Part shown: positions 7,275 to 16,635 of the stretch, piece by piece
Numbering within the stretch: the stretch's first letter is position 1
Layout: every line of letters starts with the position of its first letter
From: JAVEWJ01 sp034004605
GTDB taxonomy: Bacteria; Patescibacteriota; Gracilibacteria; UBA1369; LOWO2-01-FULL-3
NCBI GenBank assembly: GCA_034004605.1
Contig: JAVEWJ010000003.1
Span: forward strand, 62,001 to 126,000
DNA: 64,000 nucleotides
Direction: 5' to 3'
Notes under the pieces: generated by a model
What the model was told of the DNA's origin: nothing
The model's database searches: none
The model's input: only the letters and a program-made list of their open reading frames with translations
Made by a program: the position numbers and the translations under genes

Positions 7275-8765
7275 CTACTCCTCCAAAAACTTTACTAGGG
7301 CGCGAAGTCCATTGCCTGTGGCACCTTTGGCTTGGAAGTCTTCGGGGCTATCTGTATAGGCTGTGCTTCCTATATCTATATGTGCCCATGGATAGTCTTC
7401 AAAAAATATTTCAAGGAATGCTCCGGCTTTTGCTGTGCCGGCTTCCCTATCTTTTGTGTCACAATTTTTGTAATCGGCAATACTTGATTCTACCGCTTTT
7501 CGATAATCTTCGTGGAGTGGAAGTTGCCAAAAAAGCTCCCCTACTTCTTCTCCGGCTTTGATTAATGCTTCAACTATTTCTTTTGTATTTGAAATTATTC
7601 CTGAATAACGATTTCCAAGGGCTATTGCTACGGCTCCTGTAAGAGTTGCTATTGTGATAATTTTTGATGGTTTAAGTTTTGTTGCATAAGTAATTGCATC
7701 TGCCAGTATCAATCTTCCTTCTGCGTCTGTGTTTACGATTTCTACGGTTTTACCGTTAAACATTTTGATAATATCGGAAGGCTTATAGGCCTCGGCTGAA
7801 ACCATGTTTTCAGCAAGTGGCATAATTCCGACTACATTTTTTTTGATTCCGAGTTTTTTTAAAACTTTCATTACACCTAAAACTATTGCGGCTCCACTCA
7901 TATCTTGATGCATTGTTTCGATATAGTTTGTTGGTTTGATGTTGTATCCTCCTGCATCAAAAATAATTCCTTTTCCTATCAAAACGATCGGTTTTTCTTT
8001 TGAAGAAGCCCCATCATATTTTAAAACAACAACTCTTGGTGGTTTACTTGATCCCTGATTTACAGCAAGAAGTCCACCCCAGCCCATTTTCTTAAGCTCT
8101 TTTTCAGTCAAAATTACTGAGCTTAAATCATTTTCTTTTGCGATTTTTTTTGCTTCGGCTGAGAAAGAAAGTGAATTTATAATGTTTGAGGGAGAATTGA
8201 TTAAATCTTTTGTGAATGCGTTTGCATCGGCTAAAATTTCAGCTCTTTTTAGTGCTTGTTTAATATTTTTTGGGATATTTTCGCTAATAAAAGTAATTGA
8301 TTTTACTTCGTATTCTTCGTTTTTACTTTTATGTTTTGTAAAATCGTAAATTGACATTAGAAATGCTTCAAGCATATTAGGAATATCCTTTTGCATTATT
8401 TCTGGAGCTAAAATTGAAATAGTTTTAAATGATTTTTTCTTTAAAAACTTTGCAAGTTTACCAATTAGTCTTCTTTTTTGATGGGTTGTGAATTTTTCAA
8501 TATTACCTGCTCCGAGTAAAATAATTTTGTCGGGAAACTTTTTTGATTTGTGATATGTAAAAAGCATTTCTCCAAATTTTGGCTCAAATTCCTTGTTTTT
8601 AACTGCTTCGATGATATTTTTTTTTAGCTCTGTTGGAAGATTTTTTTCGTAAAAGGCATCGAGCTTTGTTGAGAAGGTCTTTTTTTTGATTGTTTCATCT
8701 TCAAAAATAGGTATGACAAGAACGCCTTCGGAATTTTTTATTTCTTTTTCGATGTATATTTTCAT
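7275..8765 (-). CDS. pepA: leucyl aminopeptidase (M17)
   Basis: 496 residues, typical for the family. It is a cytosolic dimanganese/dizinc exopeptidase that removes N-terminal residues from peptides. The C-terminal catalytic domain has GKGIIFDAGG (metal-binding Lys and Asp), the QDMSGAA segment and NTDAEGRLILADA, the family signature with the metal-binding Asp and Glu. The N-terminal domain is divergent, as usual. Monocistronic by spacing. No SD; the bases before the ATG are pyrimidine-rich. Confidence 0.93.
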   Translation of the reverse strand: MKIYIEKEIKNSEGVLVIPIFEDETIKKKTFSTKLDAFYEKNLPTELKKNIIEAVKNKEFEPKFGEMLFTYHKSKKFPDKIILLGAGNIEKFTTHQKRRLIGKLAKFLKKKSFKTISILAPEIMQKDIPNMLEAFLMSIYDFTKHKSKNEEYEVKSITFISENIPKNIKQALKRAEILADANAFTKDLINSPSNIINSLSFSAEAKKIAKENDLSSVILTEKELKKMGWGGLLAVNQGSSKPPRVVVLKYDGASSKEKPIVLIGKGIIFDAGGYNIKPTNYIETMHQDMSGAAIVLGVMKVLKKLGIKKNVVGIMPLAENMVSAEAYKPSDIIKMFNGKTVEIVNTDAEGRLILADAITYATKLKPSKIITIATLTGAVAIALGNRYSGIISNTKEIVEALIKAGEEVGELFWQLPLHEDYRKAVESSIADYKNCDTKDREAGTAKAGAFLEIFFEDYPWAHIDIGSTAYTDSPEDFQAKGATGNGLRALVKFLEE

Positions 8766-8959
8766 ATGGAGGAGGGTTATTTATGAAAATATAATAACTT
8801 TAAAAGCTCAAATATCAAAAAGGTTTTTTTGAAATATAATTAAGTATATTTTTTCTCACCGGTGAATTATTAAAGTCAAAAAAAATAACTAAAAATAAAA
8901 CAAAAATTGCCTTTAGATAAGCTAACATGCTTATAATATTATTGCTGGTAAGAATATTA

Positions 8960-11191
8960 TTAAATACTCTTGAATTTTTTTAGTGCTAATTCTGCCATTT
9001 TTCTACTTGTGACCGAATCGTCGAAGGAAGGGAAAATTAACTTTAAATCTAGTGCAAATTTCACCACCTTTTCAAGCCTTCTATGAGTTTCGGGATCTAA
9101 AACAAAATCTTTTTTGAAATTTCTTGTGCTGGCAAAATATATTAATGATTCAATAAATCTTTTCGCATCCATAGTAAATATTTCATTTGCTCTATGACCC
9201 GGGTCATAAGAATAAATTTCAAAATTAAAAATTTGGCTTCCAATATCAAATACAGAACTTAATATATACAAAGATTCCATGGTGCTTAAAAATTCTGTAA
9301 ATTCTACTTTTCTCGGATCAGTTTTTTCGTTTTGAGAGAGCACATATCTTTTTATGTCACCGTAAATTGAATTTATTTTGTGCGTCTGGTTATGGGTTTT
9401 ATCTTGAGAAGCAAAAATATTTGCAATTGCGTAAGACAACAATGACATTCTCAATAATTTTGGTTTTAACTCTTCTTTTTCATTTTCAAACTCAAACAAG
9501 TGTTCGCTAATATTTTGGGTAAATGAAACGCCTTGTTTTTTTAATTCTTCATAAATATGTGCCATTTCCAATATCAAATACCTTTCTAAATCGTTATCAA
9601 AATAATCTTCCATTTTTATTGGATTTGGCAATTCCATACTTGAAATTTCTTCCATCAGTTTTTGCATATCTTGCTTTTCAAGTGCTTCTTCACACTCACG
9701 CAATTTATTTTCAAACATTATTTTTTGAGCATATAAATAATCAAAGGCAGGACTTTCTCTTACATACTTTATCTTCCTTAAAAAAATATCTTCTTTATGA
9801 ACTTGGTCATCTACTTCGACTGTTTTTCTGGTTTCTTCTCCGAATTTCAAGCTTAAGACAAGAGGATCAAATATCATTGTTGGGGAGAGAGTATTCTCCA
9901 TAATGGGTTTTTTATAAATATCCAACATTGATTTCGTTTGTTCATAGAGACCTTTACCTAAAAGCTTTACTTCGTCTAATATTAAATCTCTTTGTTTATT
10001 TGAAAGGGATAGGCCAAAAACATTCGATTTTTGAACCAATATTTTCAAATTACAAACCAATTGTTTTAATATTTCGTTTTCTTGAATAGTAAGAAGGCCT
10101 GCTTTAAATTTATAAACATCATCCAAATAAGTAGATATTTCCCTAAGTTTATCTAAATCTACAACTCTAATTAAACCACTTCTTCCGACCGTACTTCTTA
10201 AAATATTTAACGCAATTGTTATTTGAGAAACATCATTTGTACTCAATAAACCTGAACTAATTATGGTGGGGTTTCTATATTTAATTATCGCCTCTTTGAG
10301 CTTTAAACCAATTTCTGTAAATTCCGAAAAATTGTGTTTATTGTATCTATAGGCATTTCTAAGTCTAATAATGTCAGATTTCTCAAATCGAAAGTTTTTC
10401 TTTTCAAGACTTTCCAATAATTTCACAATGGAAATTAATACTGTAATAAATTCATCACTAATATCAGGAAATTTTCTATTTACTCCTAAAAGCATAGAGC
10501 GATATTCCTCCAATGCTTCTTTTAACAAACTTGCCCCAAATTCGTCAAATGACCCCTTGGAAAATATATCCTCTAAATATTCATGAGTATCCATTAATTC
10601 TTTGAACCCTTCTGTGTTGAAAGCATTAAAAGATATAGCAAAAACAAAATTTCTTAAAAAATCTGTCTTAAAATAATCTTTTGATATTATTCTTTCCCAT
10701 TCTCGAGTATTGTAAAAATTAAAAACATTTGTTGACTCTGCTACTGCCTTTTGAAATTTGTATAATTGAACAATTCTCTCCCTCTTCTGTGTAAAATTGG
10801 CATCAAAATCTCCCATCGGCACTCGAACATTATACCTTTCAATAAAAGCTGATCTTTCTTCTCTCCGATATTCCTCGAGGGCAAGCGCTATTTGCTCTTC
10901 GAGATCTTTTTCCCCTTCATAATCATAAAAATCAAAGATGTTTCCATTTAAGACTATCTTGAGCAATTCTCTTCTTCCTCTAATAGCTTCCATTATATCT
11001 TCTTTATCTTTATGTTCTTCTTTTGTTTTAGCTTTTATCTCTTCATTTAAGCTTCTTTGTAAAGAAGGAACCGCAGAAAGCCTTTCTTCCAACTCTTCTT
11101 GAGCAAGATGAGTTAGATCTTCGACTTCAGTAGAAGTGACTTCGGAATAATCTACTCTTGTTACTACATCTTTTCTTGAGAAATCACTCAT
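8960..11191 (-). CDS. large uncharacterised helical protein
   Basis: 743 residues, not recognised. Highly charged, with Glu/Lys-rich probable coiled coil near the N-terminus (residues about 25-75) and long amphipathic helices throughout. There is no signal peptide, membrane segment or obvious catalytic motif, so it is presumably cytosolic. It stands alone, with about 190 bases downstream and 84 bases upstream to rnc. AT-rich codon use like its neighbours suggests a resident gene. Confidence 0.6.
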   Translation of the reverse strand: MSDFSRKDVVTRVDYSEVTSTEVEDLTHLAQEELEERLSAVPSLQRSLNEEIKAKTKEEHKDKEDIMEAIRGRRELLKIVLNGNIFDFYDYEGEKDLEEQIALALEEYRREERSAFIERYNVRVPMGDFDANFTQKRERIVQLYKFQKAVAESTNVFNFYNTREWERIISKDYFKTDFLRNFVFAISFNAFNTEGFKELMDTHEYLEDIFSKGSFDEFGASLLKEALEEYRSMLLGVNRKFPDISDEFITVLISIVKLLESLEKKNFRFEKSDIIRLRNAYRYNKHNFSEFTEIGLKLKEAIIKYRNPTIISSGLLSTNDVSQITIALNILRSTVGRSGLIRVVDLDKLREISTYLDDVYKFKAGLLTIQENEILKQLVCNLKILVQKSNVFGLSLSNKQRDLILDEVKLLGKGLYEQTKSMLDIYKKPIMENTLSPTMIFDPLVLSLKFGEETRKTVEVDDQVHKEDIFLRKIKYVRESPAFDYLYAQKIMFENKLRECEEALEKQDMQKLMEEISSMELPNPIKMEDYFDNDLERYLILEMAHIYEELKKQGVSFTQNISEHLFEFENEKEELKPKLLRMSLLSYAIANIFASQDKTHNQTHKINSIYGDIKRYVLSQNEKTDPRKVEFTEFLSTMESLYILSSVFDIGSQIFNFEIYSYDPGHRANEIFTMDAKRFIESLIYFASTRNFKKDFVLDPETHRRLEKVVKFALDLKLIFPSFDDSVTSRKMAELALKKFKSI

Positions 11192-11275
11192 AAAAAAATT
11201 TATTAAATATTAAGGTCGCATAATAAATAAACTTTTGACTCTAGTCAAAAAAATATTTGATTAAAATTGACTCAC

Positions 11276-11968
11276 TTAATTCCAGGATTTTTCTTTAAGA
11301 GCATTTTCTGCCGCATTTAATTCAGCTTTTTGCTTGCTTGAGCCAATTCCTTCTGCGACTTTTTTATCTCCTAAAAATACCCCCATTTTAAAAACCTTAT
11401 CATGATCAGGTCCACTCTCTTCGAGTAGTTCATAGTGTGGAGTTGTATTTTCTTTTTCTTGTGCTATTTCTTGAAATTTTGATTTTGCATCTATGTGCTG
11501 GCCTTCGTTTATTATTGTGTCTAAATGTGCAAGAATATGATCTTTGATAAATTTTTCCGCATATTCGTAACCTAAATCTAAATAAATCGATCCAATAAGT
11601 GCTTCAAGAAGGTTTGCTAAAATATAATTTTTTTCCCTGCCCCCGGATTTCTCCTCCCCATGGCTTAATAATAAATATTTACCGAGATTAAGTTCGCGAG
11701 AAACCTCAGCCAAATGTTTGCCTTGGACCAGTGCTGACCTGAAAGCTGTCATTTTTCCCTCGTCTTGGTCTGGATATTTTTCATATAAATGTCTTGTGGA
11801 AACGAGTTCTAGAACGGCATCACCTAAAAACTCAAGTCTTTCGTTGTGGCTTAGACCGAAATCCTTGTGTTCGTTTATAAAGGATTTGTGGATAAAAGCG
11901 GATTTAAGGGTGTTTTCATCCTTGAATTTAAGGCCGAGTTTTTTTTCGAGTTCTTTTAAATTATTCAT
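11276..11968 (-). CDS. rnc: ribonuclease III
   Basis: 230 residues. It cleaves double-stranded RNA in rRNA maturation and mRNA decay. The catalytic signature NERLEFLGDAVLELV is present with the downstream acidic ligands. The C-terminal double-stranded RNA-binding domain begins at DAKSKFQEIAQ and ends GSSKQKAELNAAENAL. An upstream in-frame ATG exists, but the start at 11968 is better: it overlaps the nusB stop as ATGAATAA, the usual coupling arrangement, and gives the family's normal N-terminus (MNNLKELEKKLG). Last gene of the yceD-rpmF-nusB-rnc operon. Confidence 0.93.
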   Translation of the reverse strand: MNNLKELEKKLGLKFKDENTLKSAFIHKSFINEHKDFGLSHNERLEFLGDAVLELVSTRHLYEKYPDQDEGKMTAFRSALVQGKHLAEVSRELNLGKYLLLSHGEEKSGGREKNYILANLLEALIGSIYLDLGYEYAEKFIKDHILAHLDTIINEGQHIDAKSKFQEIAQEKENTTPHYELLEESGPDHDKVFKMGVFLGDKKVAEGIGSSKQKAELNAAENALKEKSWN

Positions 11969-12404
11969 CTTCCTTTTTTTGTTTTGGGGGGTCATTCCTT
12001 TTATTCGCCTGCATAACAGAGCTTAAAACTCCGTTTATGAATTTCGGGCTGTTGAAGTCACCAAAATGCTTTGCGATTTCGATAGCTTCGTTTATGGCTA
12101 CCACTTGAGGAATATCGCTTCGAAAAACGATTTCATAGCAGGCAAGTTCCAAAATAGCCCGATCGATATTTGCGATTTTATCGATGGGCCAAGCCGGAGC
12201 GAATTTTTGAATTATTTTTTTTATCTCTTTTTTGTGTTCTTCCACACCGTGAAGTAAATCATAAGCAAACTCCCTTTCACTGAGCTTTGGAGCGAATTCG
12301 TTTAAAAGTTCTTCCAAAACCTTATCGGGTTCTCCGCCGTGAAATTCGAGAACGTGAATCGCCTGCATTACACAGGTTCTTGCAAGATGCCTATAACTTG
12401 CCAT
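11961..12404 (-). CDS. nusB: transcription antitermination factor NusB
   Basis: 147 residues, normal length. With NusE (ribosomal protein S10) it binds boxA RNA and promotes rRNA antitermination. The all-helical sequence has family landmarks: RHLARTCVMQAIHVLEF at the N-terminus, IDKIANIDRAILELACYEI in the middle and VAINEAIEIAKHFG with FINGVLSSV near the end. It lies 3 bases after rpmF and overlaps rnc by 8 bases, consistent with one transcript. Confidence 0.92.
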   Translation of the reverse strand: MASYRHLARTCVMQAIHVLEFHGGEPDKVLEELLNEFAPKLSEREFAYDLLHGVEEHKKEIKKIIQKFAPAWPIDKIANIDRAILELACYEIVFRSDIPQVVAINEAIEIAKHFGDFNSPKFINGVLSSVMQANKRNDPPKQKKEDE

Positions 12405-12407
12405 GTA

Positions 12408-12647
12408 TTAAGCTTTAATTTTTGTGATTTTCTCAACTTTCTTCGATTTGTCTAGTACTTGTCTTCCTCTATACATTCCGCATTCAAGACATGCATGGTG
12501 CATTTTTCTCTTTGCTCCGCAATTTGAACAAGTAACAAGCTTTATCGCGTTGCTGATTTTTTTAAGTGTCTTTGTTTTAAAACTTCCATATCTCGAGCGA
12601 CTTCTTGCTTTAGAGGTCTTTTGTTTGGGTACCGGATGTTTTGCCAT
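12408..12647 (-). CDS. rpmF: 50S ribosomal protein L32
   Basis: 79 residues. The N-terminus MAKHPVPKQKTSKARSRSR is typical of L32. A zinc-ribbon with CSNCG and CLECG pairs follows, so it is the zinc-binding form. It overlaps the end of yceD by 38 bases, long for an operon overlap, but the start is fixed by the conserved N-terminus. Confidence 0.95.
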   Translation of the reverse strand: MAKHPVPKQKTSKARSRSRYGSFKTKTLKKISNAIKLVTCSNCGAKRKMHHACLECGMYRGRQVLDKSKKVEKITKIKA

Positions 12648-13164
12648 TGTATAATTCTTTAAGTATTGATAAGGGTTTTAGGTCTTCCACCGCCTTGCAT
12701 TCGCATTTCTCAACATTGAGATTCGCACCGCAAAGCGAGCATAAGCCTTTACACGACTTTGAGCATACCGAAACAGGCGGAAAATGCAAGATTATTTCTT
12801 GTCTAAGCATGTCTGAGATGTCTATTTTTTGGGATTTCATATCAATTTGAAAAAATTCCGTAGGATCATCCCTTTCGATTGTCGGATTTTCCCAAAATAT
12901 TCTTTCGATTTCCTCTATTTCAAGTTCTTTTTCAAATGTTTTCAGGCATTTTTGACAGTCGAAAATTATGCTTGCCTTTAAGTTTTGGACCGAAACACTT
13001 ACGCCATTGTCTACACGCATAACAGTGACTTCTCCGCTTAAATTGCCACTAAAATTCATTTCCGGAAAGTCTTTTTTATCGGGGGCAAGATCAAAGCTAA
13101 ACTCGGTGGTTTTGCCAGTTTCCTCATGTAAAAGATGACCTACTTCAAACTTGAATATGTCCAT
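12610..13164 (-). CDS. yceD: DUF177/YceD family protein
   Basis: 184 residues. YceD/DUF177 proteins are encoded beside rpmF in many bacteria and are linked to 23S rRNA accumulation and L32 expression. Here the core strands precede a CQKC pair and the C-terminal part carries CSKSCKGLCSLCG and CEC, a Cys-rich tail typical of the family and possibly metal-binding. First gene of the four-gene operon. Confidence 0.88.
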   Translation of the reverse strand: MDIFKFEVGHLLHEETGKTTEFSFDLAPDKKDFPEMNFSGNLSGEVTVMRVDNGVSVSVQNLKASIIFDCQKCLKTFEKELEIEEIERIFWENPTIERDDPTEFFQIDMKSQKIDISDMLRQEIILHFPPVSVCSKSCKGLCSLCGANLNVEKCECKAVEDLKPLSILKELYNGKTSGTQTKDL

Positions 13165-13220
13165 ATTTTTTTATTAGTGGCGCGATAGTACAATGAAAAT
13201 TTAACTTTTGCAAACCAAAT

Positions 13221-15158
13221 TCATTCCATATCAAAATAGGACTGAATAATCGGGATATCGTTTCCCAGGCCCAAGGCTTCAATTAATTCATCCACTTCCA
13301 ATGATTTTGCATCTCTTTGACTATATGGCTCAACGAAGGGGGGGTCAAATGGCGAGGTTCTGTGCACGGACCTTTTTTCTTGGAGAACCTTTCCGACTTC
13401 AAGAAAAGTTCCCATATATATTCGATTTCCATCAACCACTCGATGAACTTCATCTAAAGTGAAAGTGATTATTCCGTTTTTACCTTCGTATTCGAAAAAG
13501 TCTCTGCGCTTTTCTATCGTTTTTTTACTCTTTTCAAAGATCTTCGGGAAATTATGCAGTGTTTTATCATCAACATAACATTCAAAATACGGACGCATAG
13601 AGGTGTTTGCGTGTCTTACCTTCGGACCTTTGTATGTAAAAACACCTTGTTTTTTGCCCTGTTCATTAATCGTTCTAAGCCGAAGAATTTCTCCCGATTT
13701 TATTGGGTCTTTGTCTGAAGGATTGTAGTAAACATCGGTCTGAATTTCAGATTTTACAAACAAAACGCCCATACTTTCCAATTCTTCTTTATTTAAATTT
13801 GTTTTGTACTTTTGTTGAATTTCGTGAAAACCAGAATTGTGAGATTCTACTTTGGGATTATATTTATTGTTCAAAATAATATCTGCATTTTCAATTGTGG
13901 GCTGGATATATTTTTGATGCATGGCTTCAACCGTATTGATGAAAGCAGACAAGACACTCTCGGGACTTCTTCCTCGCTCGGCGATATCTCGAAGCATTCT
14001 TCTCATAAGACGGGTTTCCATGCTTGCGTTTACAAAAGTTTTAAAATCAATTTGACCAAGGAGCGTTTCGTTTAAAGCGAATAAGCCTTCTACGATTATA
14101 ATATCGAGCTTTTCCGGATCGATTTCCCTTTGTTTTTCTTCTTCCGGGCTTAATATTTTCCTTTCACTAACTGTAAAATCGTACTCGGGTACGACAATTT
14201 TCTCCCCTCTTTTAAGGGCAGAAAGATGTTCCATTAATAATTCCAAATCTAAAGCTTGAGGTTCATCCCAGTTGTATTCATTTCCTATTTTTGCTTGTTC
14301 TTCCATCCAAGTTTTACCTCTGTAGTAATTATCTAGAGAAATAGTGACATTTTTTAAGTGAAGTTTGTTTTCCAAAAAATTTGTAACTTCCGTGGTTTTT
14401 CCACTTCCGGAGCCTCCAGCCACCCCCACTACCAATATTTTCTTGTCCGCGCTATGTATATTGAGCCTAGTATATGCACGACTTATGCTTCGCCATAATT
14501 CACAAAAACCGTCCGGCAAATCGTACTGAGGAATTTCGACTTGTCTGTCCAACTCTTTTCTAAAATATACCGGGGTAGAGGTTTTTTTGCTCAGCAATTG
14601 CCAAAGTGTGGGCTTACTTATTGCTAAAGAAGAATCATCAAACTCAGGAGAATTTGAGACCTCCCTGTCTACCCAGGTTGGCCTTTTAAAAGCGATAATA
14701 TCGGCAGTTACCGGGTTTACACTTAAAACATTGAGGCCTTCAAGATTTCCGTGATATTTTGAAATTTCTCCTTCAATTGTAGAATCTTTTATTTCCAAAG
14801 TGGTTTTAGTAATCTTATTTGTTTCTGTCTTTTCCCAAAGTTCTTCAAATTCATTTTGTGGTATTTGTCTAAGGAGTCTATCTCGAAAACCTTTTCGCTC
14901 TTCCAGAACGAGATAAGACACGGTTGCGCCGTTTGTTTCTTTTATCAACGTGGTCGAAAGTCCTTCCTCAAAAAAATATCCCTGCTCGATCTCTGATCGG
15001 CGGGATATTTCTAAATCTTCCGGGATTTCATGAAGCAGGTAACGTCGCCCATCATCCTCGCTGGAATCGGAATGATTGAATTCCGGATCTTTATTCATGT
15101 GTTCGAGAAAATACCGATCCACTTGTTGGGAACGATTTTTTGGTGTTTCGTTAAACAT
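13221..15158 (-). CDS. CYTH-like / uridine kinase-like / CYTH three-domain fusion
   Basis: 645 residues. Residues about 40-195 resemble a small bacterial CYTH domain (RRYLL, EIEQGYFF, YHGNLEGL, FKRPTWVDREVS). The expected charged catalytic residues are mostly replaced (ExExK, RxR, ExE and the final EIE), so this copy looks inactive. Residues about 245-430 form a P-loop kinase of the uridine kinase/phosphoribulokinase group, with GGSGSGKTT, SLDNYYRG, DFTVSERK and the Walker-B-like IIIVEGLFAL. Residues about 470-625 form a second CYTH domain with EILRLRT, TYKGPK, KKTIEKRRDFF and GTFLEVG, which appears intact. CYTH enzymes hydrolyse or cyclise triphosphates. Plant TTM1/TTM2 join the same kinase and CYTH pair, but without the N-terminal copy. 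Cytosolic; substrate unknown. Confidence 0.8.
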   Translation of the reverse strand: MFNETPKNRSQQVDRYFLEHMNKDPEFNHSDSSEDDGRRYLLHEIPEDLEISRRSEIEQGYFFEEGLSTTLIKETNGATVSYLVLEERKGFRDRLLRQIPQNEFEELWEKTETNKITKTTLEIKDSTIEGEISKYHGNLEGLNVLSVNPVTADIIAFKRPTWVDREVSNSPEFDDSSLAISKPTLWQLLSKKTSTPVYFRKELDRQVEIPQYDLPDGFCELWRSISRAYTRLNIHSADKKILVVGVAGGSGSGKTTEVTNFLENKLHLKNVTISLDNYYRGKTWMEEQAKIGNEYNWDEPQALDLELLMEHLSALKRGEKIVVPEYDFTVSERKILSPEEEKQREIDPEKLDIIIVEGLFALNETLLGQIDFKTFVNASMETRLMRRMLRDIAERGRSPESVLSAFINTVEAMHQKYIQPTIENADIILNNKYNPKVESHNSGFHEIQQKYKTNLNKEELESMGVLFVKSEIQTDVYYNPSDKDPIKSGEILRLRTINEQGKKQGVFTYKGPKVRHANTSMRPYFECYVDDKTLHNFPKIFEKSKKTIEKRRDFFEYEGKNGIITFTLDEVHRVVDGNRIYMGTFLEVGKVLQEKRSVHRTSPFDPPFVEPYSQRDAKSLEVDELIEALGLGNDIPIIQSYFDME

Positions 15159-15376
15159 TTATGAAGTTTTTAGTTTTTTTAATTATATGGATTGGCAAAA
15201 CAAATGGGAAGGAATTTTGTAACATCGGTTTTTAGCTTTAATCCGACGTCAAACCAACGCTCCTTTTAGAAACTTGTTGCGTAAATTAGGCTTTTCCTTT
15301 GTAATAATCCTTAAATATTATGAAAAACGATTTGCTGGTTTAGAAAATTTCATTTTAAAAAACTTCGGATGGGATT

Positions 15377-15382
15377 TATAAT
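15377..15382 (+). promoter_or_regulatory. -10 element of alr
   Basis: TATAAT lies 23 bases before the ATG, implying a leader of about 17 bases with no SD. No good -35 is seen. The preceding 15160-15376 holds nothing recognisable. Confidence 0.5.
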
Positions 15383-15405
15383 CTCGCGGTATTTTAATAT
15401 TTTCA

Positions 15406-16530
15406 ATGAATGATTTAACTTTTGTCGAAATTGAAAAAGAAGCGCTTTCTCACAATGTAAGAACTATTCGTGAACTTATCGGGAAAAATACTGTGTTTTG
15501 TCCTTGCGTGAAGGCGAATGCTTATGGTCATGGCCTTGTTGATGCTTCAAGGATTTTTCTTGAAAGCGGTGCCGATTTTTTAGGGGTAAACAGTTTATAT
15601 GAAGCATGTACTCTTCGAGAAAACGAAATAGACTGTCCGATATATTTGCTTGGATATTTGGCGCTAAATCAAATTGAAGAGGCACTTAGTCTTTCTTTGC
15701 AATTTGTATGCTATAACTATGAGACTTTGGATAAAATCGCAGAAGTAAGAGGAAACAAGGAGGTAAAAATTCACATAAAAGTAGAAACCGGGAATAATAG
15801 ACAAGGGATTCTTTTAGAAGATGTCGAAAAATTTGCTAAATATGCAAAATCTAAAAACATTGTTGTCGAAGGAATAACAACACATTTTGCAAACATCGAA
15901 GATACAACGGATCAAAGCTATGCAATGAAGCAATTCGACACATTTTCCAAGTCAATTCAAATTCTTGAAAAAGCGGGTTTTTCAGTTCCACTAAGGCATT
16001 GTGCTAATTCCGCAGCTACAATGCTTTTTGACAAGGTAAGGCTTACAATGGTTCGTCCGGGAATTGCCTGCTATGGTATGTGGCCGAGTGGAGAAACGCA
16101 TGTTTCCGTTTTAAATCAGGGAAAAAACGTTGAACTTAAACCAGCTTTCACATGGAAATCGAAAATCGCTCAAATAAAAAGCGTGGCTGAAGGCGAATTT
16201 ATTGGCTATGGACTTACTTATAGAACAGGTAGAAATTCGAAAATCGGTATTGTTCCCGTGGGATATTACGACGGATATGATCGAGGACTTAAGGGAGCGT
16301 TTGTTCTTGTAAAAGGTAAAAGGGCTTATGTTCGCGGAAGAATTTGTATGAATATTATAATGGTCGATCTAACTGATATTCCGGATGTGTGCCTCGAGGA
16401 TGAAGTTGTTCTTATCGGAAAACAGGGCGAAGAATTTATAAGTGCGGAGACTTTTGCGAAATGGGCCGATACAATCAACTATGAAGTCACTTGCAGAGTA
16501 AACGATCGGATACCTCGAATCGTTTTGTAG
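15406..16530 (+). CDS. alr: alanine racemase
   Basis: 374 residues. A pyridoxal-phosphate enzyme that converts L-alanine to D-alanine for peptidoglycan. The PLP lysine is in VKANAYGHG. The Tyr region FIGYGLTYRTGRNSKIG and the PVGYYDGYDRG motif are present. The usual CMD near the second-subunit substrate loop reads CMN (GRICMNIIMVDLT), a conservative change at a well-conserved Asp. It implies the organism makes at least part of its own peptidoglycan. It is followed by a hairpin and the ftsA-like gene. Confidence 0.92.
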   Translation: MNDLTFVEIEKEALSHNVRTIRELIGKNTVFCPCVKANAYGHGLVDASRIFLESGADFLGVNSLYEACTLRENEIDCPIYLLGYLALNQIEEALSLSLQFVCYNYETLDKIAEVRGNKEVKIHIKVETGNNRQGILLEDVEKFAKYAKSKNIVVEGITTHFANIEDTTDQSYAMKQFDTFSKSIQILEKAGFSVPLRHCANSAATMLFDKVRLTMVRPGIACYGMWPSGETHVSVLNQGKNVELKPAFTWKSKIAQIKSVAEGEFIGYGLTYRTGRNSKIGIVPVGYYDGYDRGLKGAFVLVKGKRAYVRGRICMNIIMVDLTDIPDVCLEDEVVLIGKQGEEFISAETFAKWADTINYEVTCRVNDRIPRIVL

Positions 16531-16570
16531 TGTCAAAAAATTTTTTTAATTTTGTGTCAAACCATAAAGT

Positions 16571-16609
16571 CCGTATTTCTTGCAAGAGATACGGAAAAAC
16601 GGCTACAAT
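16571..16609 (+). promoter_or_regulatory. palindrome overlapping the ftsA-like promoter
   Basis: CCGTATTTCTT (16571-16581) pairs with AAGAGATACGG (16584-16594), including one T-G pair. TTGCAA (16580-16585), 18 bases and TACAAT (16604-16609) form a plausible promoter, so the -35 lies inside the palindrome. It may be an operator or the end of the alr transcript; neither is shown. Confidence 0.45.
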
Positions 16610-16635
16610 CTTAAAGCAATTTTTTGAACAATTTT

